Source: Natronoglycomyces albus
GTDB taxonomy: Bacteria > Actinomycetota > Actinomycetes > Mycobacteriales > Micromonosporaceae
Assembly: GCF_016925535.1 (NCBI RefSeq)
Contig: NZ_CP070496.1
Location: 2,232,001-2,296,000, forward strand
Direction of reading: 5' to 3'
DNA length: 64,000 bases
Positions within the stretch are counted from its first letter, which is position 1, and the number at the start of each line of letters is the position of its first letter. The translations under genes were made by a program, and so were the position numbers. Below the pieces are notes generated by a model that was given only the letters and a program-made list of their open reading frames with translations, had not been told where the DNA came from and searched no databases. Of the stretch, positions 25,752-33,897 are shown one piece after another.

Positions 25752-26267
25752 TTAGGCGGTTGGATCCGGCATGATCGTACAGGACAGTCGGGCCGTCGCG
25801 ACCCGCTTTCCCTCTTCTTCGGTGGTGACGACGATTTCATAGACAGCGGAGGTGCGCCCAAGGTGGGCCGCAGTTGCCTTCGCGACGATGTAACCGTCCA
25901 TCACCGGCCGATGGTGGGTGATATTGAGGTCAACGCCGACGGCGATTTTCCCAGGCCCGGCGTGCAGCATCGCACTAACCGAACCGACCGTCTCACACAA
26001 CGCGGCCGTCGCCCCGCCATGCAGCAATCCGTACGGCTGCGTGTTGCCCTCGACCGGCATGCGCGCTTCGGAACCGGTGGAATCAGCGCGTATCGCGTCA
26101 ATCCCCATCCACTTTCCGAGCGCACCGGCGCTCATCAGTTCAACGAGATCGACACCGACCTCTGACCATTGCTTAATAGCGGCAGGAGTAAAGATCTTCT
26201 CCGCCTCTGGGGGGAATACCTCGTGGGTTTCTCTGCTACTCACGCTCGGTAGCTTAGCGTGAAACAC
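25752..26267 (-). CDS. PaaI-type hotdog thioesterase
   Basis: 171 residues. The C-terminal ~125 residues form a hotdog domain with GLLHGGATAALCETVGSVSA, VGVDLNITHHRPVMDG and the strand pattern of PaaI/YbdB hydroxybenzoyl- or phenylacetyl-CoA thioesterases; the Gly-Gly and Glu positions are kept. The first ~40 residues are a variable extension, and GTG 26243 is an alternative start. It hydrolyses an acyl- or aroyl-CoA of unknown identity. Monocistronic. Confidence 0.85.
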   Translation of the reverse strand: MFHAKLPSVSSRETHEVFPPEAEKIFTPAAIKQWSEVGVDLVELMSAGALGKWMGIDAIRADSTGSEARMPVEGNTQPYGLLHGGATAALCETVGSVSAMLHAGPGKIAVGVDLNITHHRPVMDGYIVAKATAAHLGRTSAVYEIVVTTEEEGKRVATARLSCTIMPDPTA

Positions 26268-26369
26268 GCGAATGAATCAATTACTCTCGGGAAGCGACCG
26301 AACTCGAGAATTCGGACGCAGAATTCCAAAAGCCACGCCCAAAGCGAGAATCCCACTTAAAGTGTTTGT

Positions 26370-27857
26370 GTGATTACCGAACGTGTGGACAATCGGGTAT
26401 CTTTCCGTCGCGCGGCCGTGAGCATTGCCACGGCTGCTCTCGCCACTACCACTGCGGGGTTGCTGTGGGTGACACAAACTCAGGCCGCCCCCTTGCCTGA
26501 CGGGCTGGGTCCGTGTGTGGGCGAAAACTGTCCCGACACGTGGCCAGATCCCAATAGCGACGCACCCACTGGTTTCGACGAAGCCATTAACATCTACGTC
26601 GGCGGTGATTTCCTAGTACGGGAACGCGCTGCTGAGGCAGAAGGGCTAGTCGTGGTCCTCAACGACTTTGACATGAGCAAGAGCGGCCAAAGCTCTATTT
26701 ACAACGTCGGTGCCGTGGGAGTGGGTTCGCGAGTACCGCCGCCAAACGGTAGCCCCTATCTTGTCGTGGGAAACGATATTTCGGTAGCGGACGGGCAACG
26801 CCTACTGGGTACCGATGGAGCTGGTGGCAACACTGGCCAGCTGATATATGGCAACGATTTCACCGGGCCGGGCACCTCTGATCCCACCGCCATCCAGGAT
26901 TCCGCGGCTATCGAGCCATACGTTCACATCCGCGACAACTTGACGTCCGCCAGCACCTGCTATGCCTATGTGGACACCGAAAGACGTCCCTCTACTGGGA
27001 CCGTCCAGGTCCAATCGTGGGGTGACGTGACCTTCATTGGTGATGGCGCATCGATGTTGCAGGTCTTCGAGATAGATGCGGAGCTACCTCCGGCGGACGT
27101 CGCGGACGCTGATATCGCGTTCGAAGGCATTCCCGAGGGCGCTACCGTCTTGATCAATGTTTACGGTGACATGCCAATCATCCGCACCACCGGCGGATTC
27201 GATAGTAGCTGGGCCGGGCTTCGTCACCACATCCTGTGGAATTTTCCCGATAGCCAGGAGGTGACGCTCAGCGGTAGGTCTCAGTTCGAAGGCTCCGTCC
27301 TCGTCGGGCCACAGGCGAGTATGACGACCGTCAGCACTGCTGGCGTCAACGGTCGTTTCTTCACTGCGGGAAGCTTGACGCACACCAGCCCACCTGGAAC
27401 CGGTGGCGAGGAGTTCCACAGCTATCCCTTCGATGGGGACCTGCCTGACTGCGAGTCGGATCCTGATCCCACTACGGACCCGACCACCGATCCGACCACC
27501 GATCCGACCACCGACCCCACTACGGACCCGACCACCGATCCGACCACCGACCCCACTACGGACCCGACCACCGATCCGACCACCGATCCGACCACCGACC
27601 CCACTACGGACCCGACCACGGACCCGACGACCGATCCGACGACGGACCCGACGACGGACCCCACCAAGGATCCGATCATCGATAAGCCGACCAAGTCAGC
27701 CATCGGGGTACTGCCTACCACGGGAGCCAATATCGCTCTGGGCGTGACTGTCGGAGCACTGGCGCTAGGAACTGGAACCGCTGTGCTGCTGGCCATCCGC
27801 CGCCGAGACCAAGACGGCTTCGATCAGGCCGAATCATTCACCGACGAGAAGGCCTAA
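26370..27857 (+). CDS. LPxTG-anchored choice-of-anchor A family surface protein with TTDP repeats
   Basis: 495 residues. A signal peptide (about 1-40: basic FRRAAVSIATAALATTTAG then LLWVTQTQAAP) precedes a ~300-residue choice-of-anchor A domain (GFDEAINIYVGGDFLV, EGLVVVLNDFDMSK, LVVGNDISVADG, LWNFPDSQEVTLSG, FEGSVLVGPQASM), as in surface and ice-binding-like adhesins. Sixteen TTDP repeats act as a wall-spanning stalk. The sorting signal LPTTG is followed by a hydrophobic helix and RRR, so a class E-type sortase should attach it. No sortase gene is in the window. GTG 26370 is the first start; GTG 26382 is an alternative. Confidence 0.85.
   Translation: MITERVDNRVSFRRAAVSIATAALATTTAGLLWVTQTQAAPLPDGLGPCVGENCPDTWPDPNSDAPTGFDEAINIYVGGDFLVRERAAEAEGLVVVLNDFDMSKSGQSSIYNVGAVGVGSRVPPPNGSPYLVVGNDISVADGQRLLGTDGAGGNTGQLIYGNDFTGPGTSDPTAIQDSAAIEPYVHIRDNLTSASTCYAYVDTERRPSTGTVQVQSWGDVTFIGDGASMLQVFEIDAELPPADVADADIAFEGIPEGATVLINVYGDMPIIRTTGGFDSSWAGLRHHILWNFPDSQEVTLSGRSQFEGSVLVGPQASMTTVSTAGVNGRFFTAGSLTHTSPPGTGGEEFHSYPFDGDLPDCESDPDPTTDPTTDPTTDPTTDPTTDPTTDPTTDPTTDPTTDPTTDPTTDPTTDPTTDPTTDPTTDPTTDPTKDPIIDKPTKSAIGVLPTTGANIALGVTVGALALGTGTAVLLAIRRRDQDGFDQAESFTDEKA
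27471..27662 (+). repeat. 16 tandem 12-nt units encoding TTDP
   Basis: Sixteen 12-nt units (ACN ACN GAY CCN) follow without interruption; the seventeenth reads TKDP. Units spelled ACTACG occur at positions 1, 5, 8 and 12, so larger 36- and 48-nt blocks were also duplicated. It encodes the Pro/Thr/Asp stalk. Confidence 0.95.
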
Positions 27858-27906
27858 CCCAGGTAACCAAAAGGTGACAAAGGGAGAGTCAGCGCCGTGA
27901 CATTGC

Positions 27907-27946
27907 GAGGGGCCAGGTTCGTGTTTTTCATCGAACCCGGCCCCTC
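27907..27946 (+). terminator. stem-loop downstream of the surface protein gene
   Basis: GAGGGGCC..GGTTCG and CGAAC..GGCCCCTC form an interrupted stem around a T-rich loop, 50 nt after the stop. Confidence 0.6.
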
Positions 27947-28180
27947 CTCGTGTCATATTTCACCTGCTACATCGGTTTTTTCCCAGGGGATCGGTGATGA
28001 TTTCGGGCCAGCCGGTCGATCACGGGTCCATCACAAGTCAGCATCAGTCGCCAATGCCCCATATCGAACCTCATCGAGCTCTGAAAGACTCACCCCAGGA
28101 GACAAAATAGACAGACCCCCCAGAAGATCGCAGTCAAACTTAGTGTTGGCGTGCCGTCTCAAATATCGGAGGACCGCCCC

Positions 28181-29929
28181 ATGCGCCGAACCGCCAAGAT
28201 CGCTCTCTCCTCCGCCGCGTCAGTACTTCTCGTGCTCTCCGCCTGCAGCAGCGAGGGAGACGGTACGTCCGGCGTGGGGTTCGAAGACTGCGACGACAAC
28301 CCCTTGGAATGCAACTCCGGCGAACGAATCGATGGCGGTGACCTGGTCTGGGCACTGGACTCGGGATGGAACGGCTGGACCAACGCCAAAGCCGAGACGT
28401 TCTCGCTGTCTCAGCTGACCGTGATCGAACCCGTATCCCCCGGGCATATCGATGTTCTTCCCGACGGATCTGATGACCTAGACACCGCCACCTGGGACGC
28501 CGAACCCGAGCTCATCAATGAAGATCCCATGCAGGTGCGCTACCAGCTCAACCCTGATGCCAACTGGGGAGACGGCACAAGCATCGGGTATGACGACTTC
28601 ATCTGGTTTTGGTACGCGTATTCGGGAGACCCCACAAAGTGCGAAGCGTGTACTCCACCCTCAACCGTCTACGGCGCCAACGTGGAATCCATCGAGGAAG
28701 AGAAAGAAAACAGCTTCGTCATCACGTTCCGCGAGGGATATACCAACCCCGAGTGGCGCTACACCAATGTCATTTTGCACCCGGCCCACATCGCCGAAGC
28801 CAACGGGTTCACCGACTGGCAGACCAACCCTGAGGTGATGGCCGCCTCCGTCGACTACTTCGCCGAGACTCCCCCGCTCGAATGGTCGGCCGGCCCATAC
28901 CGCATGATCAGAGCCGAGGTCGGCGACTACGCCATCTACGAACCCAACCAGGACTGGGCGGGCGACACTGATCGCACGCTGGACACGCTTACCTTCCAGG
29001 CGTTCAACGACACCGACGCGATCTTCACCGAAATGCGCCAAGAGGCAGTGCATGGCACCGCCCCCCGTCGATTCGACCCCAACATTATCGACCAGCTCCG
29101 TGGCGCTGAGGAGATGCGCCACAATGTTGCGCCCGGAGCCGCATGGGAACACATCACGCTCAACACACAAGGCGAGTTCCTCAGCGACGTCGAGCTACGA
29201 CGGGCGGTCTTCACCGCCATTGACGTCAAACGCCTCAACGAGCGCGTCTACGGCAACGCCACCGACGAACTTGACCAGAAGCTCAACCACTTGTTTGGCC
29301 CCGACGACCAATATTTCGTCGACCACATCTCCCAGACCACACAAGGAACCGGAGACATAGAGGCCGCGCGACAGATCCTAGACACAGCAGGATACACCTG
29401 GGACGAGGACGACAACCTGCTCAGCGCCGAGGGCGACCACGTGCGGCTGGACTACCGCGTTATCGCCGACAACGTGGCCGCGCAGACAAAGGCCGAGCTC
29501 GTGCAGTTCGACCTGGAAAACATCGGCATCGACATGAACATCGACCCGTTTAACTCCGCTGACCTCACCAGTATGTTGGGAGAAGGCGAATTCGACCTAG
29601 CCCAGTTTGGTTGGACCGCAAACCCCCTATTCGCCGCAGTTCCCAACCAACAATGGCACTCCGCCTCGGCGTCGAACTTCGGTAAACTTCACAACGACGA
29701 CCTGGACGCGACGATTGACCGCATCCAGCAAACCCTCGATATGGACGAAGCCGCAGCGTACGCCAACGAGGCCGTCGCAATCCTCACCGAGGAAGCCTAC
29801 GTACTGCCGTTGATCCATAACCCGGCTTTGATCATCGTCTCCGAGGACCTCGTCAACGTCAGGGACAACTGGGCCACCCCCACTCGAGCCACCTACAACG
29901 TCGCGGAATGGGGATTCGTCGCCCAATAG
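28181..29929 (+). CDS. oligopeptide-type ABC transporter substrate-binding lipoprotein (SBP family 5)
   Basis: 582 residues. The signal ends in a lipobox (VLLVLSACSS), so Cys near residue 22 is lipid-anchored. The mature part has the family 5 layout: RYQLNPDANWGDGTSIGYDDFIW, FREGYTNPEWRY, PYRMIRAEVGDYAIYEPN, ITLNTQGEFLSDVELRRAVF and a long C-terminal lobe. ATG 28181 has GGAGG upstream. No permease or ATPase genes lie next to it, so it must share a transporter encoded elsewhere or serve as a sensor. The next gene is a LuxR-type regulator. Confidence 0.88.
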   Translation: MRRTAKIALSSAASVLLVLSACSSEGDGTSGVGFEDCDDNPLECNSGERIDGGDLVWALDSGWNGWTNAKAETFSLSQLTVIEPVSPGHIDVLPDGSDDLDTATWDAEPELINEDPMQVRYQLNPDANWGDGTSIGYDDFIWFWYAYSGDPTKCEACTPPSTVYGANVESIEEEKENSFVITFREGYTNPEWRYTNVILHPAHIAEANGFTDWQTNPEVMAASVDYFAETPPLEWSAGPYRMIRAEVGDYAIYEPNQDWAGDTDRTLDTLTFQAFNDTDAIFTEMRQEAVHGTAPRRFDPNIIDQLRGAEEMRHNVAPGAAWEHITLNTQGEFLSDVELRRAVFTAIDVKRLNERVYGNATDELDQKLNHLFGPDDQYFVDHISQTTQGTGDIEAARQILDTAGYTWDEDDNLLSAEGDHVRLDYRVIADNVAAQTKAELVQFDLENIGIDMNIDPFNSADLTSMLGEGEFDLAQFGWTANPLFAAVPNQQWHSASASNFGKLHNDDLDATIDRIQQTLDMDEAAAYANEAVAILTEEAYVLPLIHNPALIIVSEDLVNVRDNWATPTRATYNVAEWGFVAQ

Positions 29930-30369
29930 GTCCAACAGTTCGGTTTGGGCCCTCGGTCGAACGCGGCCGCCACCCACCCCACAAGCGTGGGCCTGTGGCA
30001 TCCCCGCTGACGCCCGCATTCCTCCTCATAGTGTCTCCCTCACTGGACATCGAACGAGTCTCCCGCTAACCACACAAGGACGGTGTGACATTATTCGTTG
30101 TCCGCAACAGATCAGAAGTAACATAGGAAGCAGCTGGACATCGATAACACTCTTTAATTTATTTCGTGCGGAATCGAGGTGCACCCGACGAGCAAAACTG
30201 GTTGAAAGTCAGGACATTCGAGCGTCAAATTCCAAAACTGACATTGGGTGAAGTAGCAACCTGCTTACCTCATTGTCACAGCGACAGAACGCCAGCTACC
30301 CCGCTTGCTCAGTCCTAGCCCATAGGTTATGGTTTCGTCGCGGGGGAAAGCGCGGTAAGGGAGGCGCAT
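29930..30369. other. intergenic region upstream of the LuxR-family gene
   Basis: About 440 bp with an A/T-rich section (30090-30180) but no supported gene. A promoter for the regulator is expected here; no clear -35/-10 pair was identified. Confidence 0.4.
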
Positions 30370-33114
30370 ATGGCAACGGTGCAATCTGCGCCTATAGTCC
30401 GTGTAGCCGTTCTCCAGGACCTGCAAAGGGAACTGGAAAGCAACAGCCGGATCATCCTTCACGGCCCTACAGGGATGGGCAAGACCACCCTCGCCAACCA
30501 ACTTCTCGAAAATCTCACGCACCTTCGAGTGCTCTCCGCTCGCGCCACACCCATCACAGCCAGTCAGGATAACTCTACGCTCATTGAACTCCTGAGCTCG
30601 GTCACCGAATCCGATATTGCGGCGGTCGAATCAACGAAACGCGCCACAATAGAAAACTTGATGGAGTCGCTCGCACCTCCGACGGAGCACAATCCCTGCG
30701 CAGTGCGAATTGCAGTCACCGAATTGATCGCCACCATGGCAATGAAACAGCCGTTGCTGCTTTTCATCGACGACGCGCAGTGGCTAGACAATTCCACCAT
30801 AGATGTCATCTCCTACCTCTTGCGTCGCCTACCGAATGAACGTGTCCACGCGATACTCGTCGTTCCGCCCGACTCCATAGAGGATCTCCATCGCACTTTT
30901 GATCTCACTAGTTTCGGCGTACCGCCATGGGACATCACTGAAGTCAACAAACTCATCCAAAGCCACGGCATTCCCAGCCGCCTCTCGGGGCGCATCCACC
31001 ATGCCAGTGGCGGCAACCCCTACCTTGCGGAGCTGGCAGCATCGTCCCTGACCGGATGGCGCGAACCGTCAGACTTTCTGCAAGCACCGCAGGAGACGGC
31101 CGAAAGCCGCATGGCAACTAGCCGCACTATCGACGAACTGCCCCGTGAGGTCCGTAAGACACTCTTGCTCGTTGCCCTCTCCGACCACCCCACTACCACT
31201 CTTCTCCGCCGGGCCGGAGACACCGAATGCGCGGCCCACCTCGATCGGGCCCGCGACATCGTGTCAATCGACGCCGACGGCATCATCACCTTCTGTGCCG
31301 AGATCTTCGCCGACGGAGTCCGCGACCAGGCCGGCCACGATGATGTCATCGCCGCCCACCGGGCCCTCGCCGATGCGGAGAACGACGTCATCTTCTCCCT
31401 CAAACACCAAGCTCTCGCCAATGTTGACACCAGTGCCGAGCTCGCCCGCGCGCTAGGAGAGGCCTCGGGGCAAGCTGTCGAGCGCGGGTACCGCAAACTC
31501 GCCGCCGAGCTGCTCCTCCTCTCGGCTGAACGCACCCCAGCCGATCAACCCGACAAGGCCATCGAAAGGCTCGTCCTCGCCACTCAACACGCCGAGATGA
31601 CCAGCCATACCGATCTGGTCCGTCGTGCCGCCTCCGGAGTGCTGCGGCTGGCCACCAGCCCCGCGGACCGGGTTCGCGCGCATTTCGCACTCATGCAGGC
31701 AGCCGGACAGGCTCTGGCCGACCTCGACGAGGTCTTCGCCGAAGCCGAAGCGCTCGCCGCCACCGAACCAGCGCTGCTGGCCGAATACAAGATGTGGCAG
31801 GCTTGGCGCGCCAACGTCAGCATGGCCGACCCACATCGTGCCATCGAATACACCAAAGAGGCCGCGAATCTCGCCCACGGAGTCGACCAAGAACTTTACT
31901 CCGTAGCCCTCACCTACCAAGCGGTGCTCACCCGCAGCGTCGGTGACCTGAGCTGCCGAGCCATTCTCGAGGAAGCACTGGCCGCCACCCCAACGAACTA
32001 CAACGGCGAAATCCGCACTTCCGCGCCACAAATGAAAGCCATCTTCGCCCTCCTCGACTACAAAGTAGACGAATCACGCGAACTCAACCTCGAATTGCTC
32101 CCCCAAGTCAGTAAGCGCGGCGACCTACGTGACCAGGTGGGGATCTGGCACATGCTCGCCACCACCGAGATCCGGGCTGGCAACTGCGCAAAAGCTTTGC
32201 GCTACATCAAAAGGGCAATGGAACGCAACGAGACCACCGACCATTCGCCCGGACCACTATGGATCGCGGCATCGGCGGTCTATGCCGCTGCCGTCTCCAT
32301 GGACGAAGGCAAGGCGTTGGCCCGCAACGCGCTGGATGCCAGTCGGGAGGAAAACGACCTCCTCCACATCGCTCACTCCCTGACCAGCATTGGTCAATTC
32401 CAGCTCATCTCCGGGGACGCCCACGCCGCTGTCAGTGCGCTCTCCGAGGGTCGCACTTTGCTGACCACCGCCGGAATCATAGATCCTTCACTGGCCCGCT
32501 GGCATTCAGACCTAGTGGAGGCGCTGGCAATGACAGGACGGGTCGCCGAGGCCGAGGGGCTGCTCATCGATCTTCGCTCGTTGGCCACCCAACTTGAGCT
32601 ACCGTTCGTGCTGGCGAGCCTAGACCGGGCAGAATCAGCTTGCCTCACCGCACGTGGAGACACCGACGCGGCAGCTGCGATGCTCCTCAAAGCCCGCGAA
32701 GCGTTTGAGGGCCTGCGGCTGCCATTGGAGATCGGGAGGGTGATTCTCACCCAGGGACGACTTGAGCGGCGGCGACGCAGGCAGAAGGCGGCCCGGGACT
32801 ATATAGCGGAGGCCGCACAGCTGTTTCGCGACCACGAGGCGTACGGCTGGCTTGGCATTGTCGAATCCGAACAGACTCGGCTGAGCCAAGGCCCCCGCAA
32901 CACCGAGTCCAAATTGTCCCTCACCCACGCCGAGCAACGGCTGGCGAAGCTGGTCGCCGAGGGCGCCTCCAATCGGGAGGCCGCAGCGCAGCTGTATTTG
33001 AGCGTGAAGACGGTCGAGAGCACCTTGACACGGGTCTATCGCAAGGTCGGCATCCGCTCACGCACTCAGCTTGTGGAATACATGGGGCGCCACAGTGAGA
33101 GCTCCGAGCAGTAA
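30370..33114 (+). CDS. LuxR-family large ATP-binding regulator (LAL type)
   Basis: 914 residues. An N-terminal AAA/STAND ATPase has Walker A HGPTGMGKTTLAN (~residue 36) and Walker B PLLLFIDDAQW (~130). A long helical, TPR/MalT-like middle section follows. The LuxR HTH is at the end (LTHAEQRLAKLVAEGASNREAAAQLYLSVKTVESTLTRVY). Such LALs activate target operons when the middle region binds an inducer. GGGAGG lies 5 nt before ATG 30370. Targets are unknown; the adjacent binding protein and the RiPP operon 2.7 kb downstream are only candidates. Confidence 0.92.
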   Translation: MATVQSAPIVRVAVLQDLQRELESNSRIILHGPTGMGKTTLANQLLENLTHLRVLSARATPITASQDNSTLIELLSSVTESDIAAVESTKRATIENLMESLAPPTEHNPCAVRIAVTELIATMAMKQPLLLFIDDAQWLDNSTIDVISYLLRRLPNERVHAILVVPPDSIEDLHRTFDLTSFGVPPWDITEVNKLIQSHGIPSRLSGRIHHASGGNPYLAELAASSLTGWREPSDFLQAPQETAESRMATSRTIDELPREVRKTLLLVALSDHPTTTLLRRAGDTECAAHLDRARDIVSIDADGIITFCAEIFADGVRDQAGHDDVIAAHRALADAENDVIFSLKHQALANVDTSAELARALGEASGQAVERGYRKLAAELLLLSAERTPADQPDKAIERLVLATQHAEMTSHTDLVRRAASGVLRLATSPADRVRAHFALMQAAGQALADLDEVFAEAEALAATEPALLAEYKMWQAWRANVSMADPHRAIEYTKEAANLAHGVDQELYSVALTYQAVLTRSVGDLSCRAILEEALAATPTNYNGEIRTSAPQMKAIFALLDYKVDESRELNLELLPQVSKRGDLRDQVGIWHMLATTEIRAGNCAKALRYIKRAMERNETTDHSPGPLWIAASAVYAAAVSMDEGKALARNALDASREENDLLHIAHSLTSIGQFQLISGDAHAAVSALSEGRTLLTTAGIIDPSLARWHSDLVEALAMTGRVAEAEGLLIDLRSLATQLELPFVLASLDRAESACLTARGDTDAAAAMLLKAREAFEGLRLPLEIGRVILTQGRLERRRRRQKAARDYIAEAAQLFRDHEAYGWLGIVESEQTRLSQGPRNTESKLSLTHAEQRLAKLVAEGASNREAAAQLYLSVKTVESTLTRVYRKVGIRSRTQLVEYMGRHSESSEQ

Positions 33115-33234
33115 TACCCCGGCCAGGCCCACCAGCAAGGCGTCGTATCCGATTGCGAACGACCAGACGTGAGCACTCCCCGCCATGCCTGCCTCGAATT
33201 CGGATTTCCCCAAATGGCCACCGTCGTGTGCATC

Positions 33235-33340
33235 TACGAGGCTTATGCAAAAGGGCGGATTCAAGGCCGCAGGAGGCCAAGTTTTCGCAGGTAAACGAGC
33301 CGACGAGAACGAAGAAGGTGCCTTTTGCATAAGCCTCGTA
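33235..33340. repeat. 106-bp palindromic MITE-like element
   Basis: A perfect 20-bp terminal inverted repeat (TACGAGGCTTATGCAAAAGG at 33235 and its complement at 33321) brackets a core that shares 23 identical bases with 165-187. The same terminus, alone, recurs at 59747. No transposase is encoded. On the minus strand, the sequence just outside (33120-33230) reads like a final membrane helix and tail of a transporter, possibly a gene the element interrupted. Confidence 0.65.
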
Positions 33341-33847
33341 GTTCGTTCAAACTGTGTTTTCTGCGGCTCGACCGATATTTTCCGACCATGCCGACATGAA
33401 CAGGTCATCACGTGCGGCAAAAAGGGATACTCAAGGCTTTTGTCAATTTTATGTGAATTAACCGAATTCAGCCATGTTTGGTCACTAACAGTGTTCGGCT
33501 AATACGCGGATGAAATAGGACCCTCATAGCCCCGGGGCGACGCGCACGAAATTTTTCTTCCCATCACGCTTTTCGAAGTCCACCACCGCGTCGAAGCTAC
33601 CCACATTCTTCAGGCCCATCAAGGCCAAAATTCCTAACTTGACCTGCAAATACTATTGCTTCCAATTTGTCAAGTAGAAACAATTCAGTGAATACACAAA
33701 GCTACCCAAAAGCCGCGCTGGGTAACCCCCTGTAATACAAGGGTTTTCCCTCTACTCGGGGTTAATTGACACTCCTAAGATTTCGATTAGACGGGCACAA
33801 TCCGAAACCCTGGCGGATATGCGTCCGTACGAGGAATATCTATTCCC
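33341..33847. other. AT-richer intergenic region upstream of the subtilase
   Basis: About 500 bp without a supported gene. TTGACA at 33766-33771 followed after 15-16 nt by TTAGAC/TAGACG is a possible promoter for the subtilase, giving a leader of roughly 100 nt. Confidence 0.35.
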
Positions 33848-33877
33848 CAGGTGGCTGCCGCTGGGGGCAGCCACCTG
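33848..33877 (+). promoter_or_regulatory. 5'-leader stem-loop just before the subtilase ribosome-binding site
   Basis: CAGGTGGCTGCC (33848-33859) and GGCAGCCACCTG (33866-33877) form a perfect 12-bp stem with a 6-nt loop, ending 6 nt before GGAAAGGA. The position suggests mRNA stabilisation or control of initiation rather than termination. Confidence 0.5.
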
Positions 33878-33897
33878 TTCGTGGAAAGGACCCCTTC

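Noticed and set aside
27471-27662. CRISPR-like regular repeat
   Set aside because: Contiguous 12-nt coding repeats without spacers; no CRISPR array or cas gene was seen anywhere in the window.
27897-28418. 173-codon plus-strand ORF overlapping the binding-protein gene
   Set aside because: It overlaps the signal-peptide region of a clear lipoprotein gene and the hairpin at 27907; Ser/Arg/Pro-rich shadow composition.
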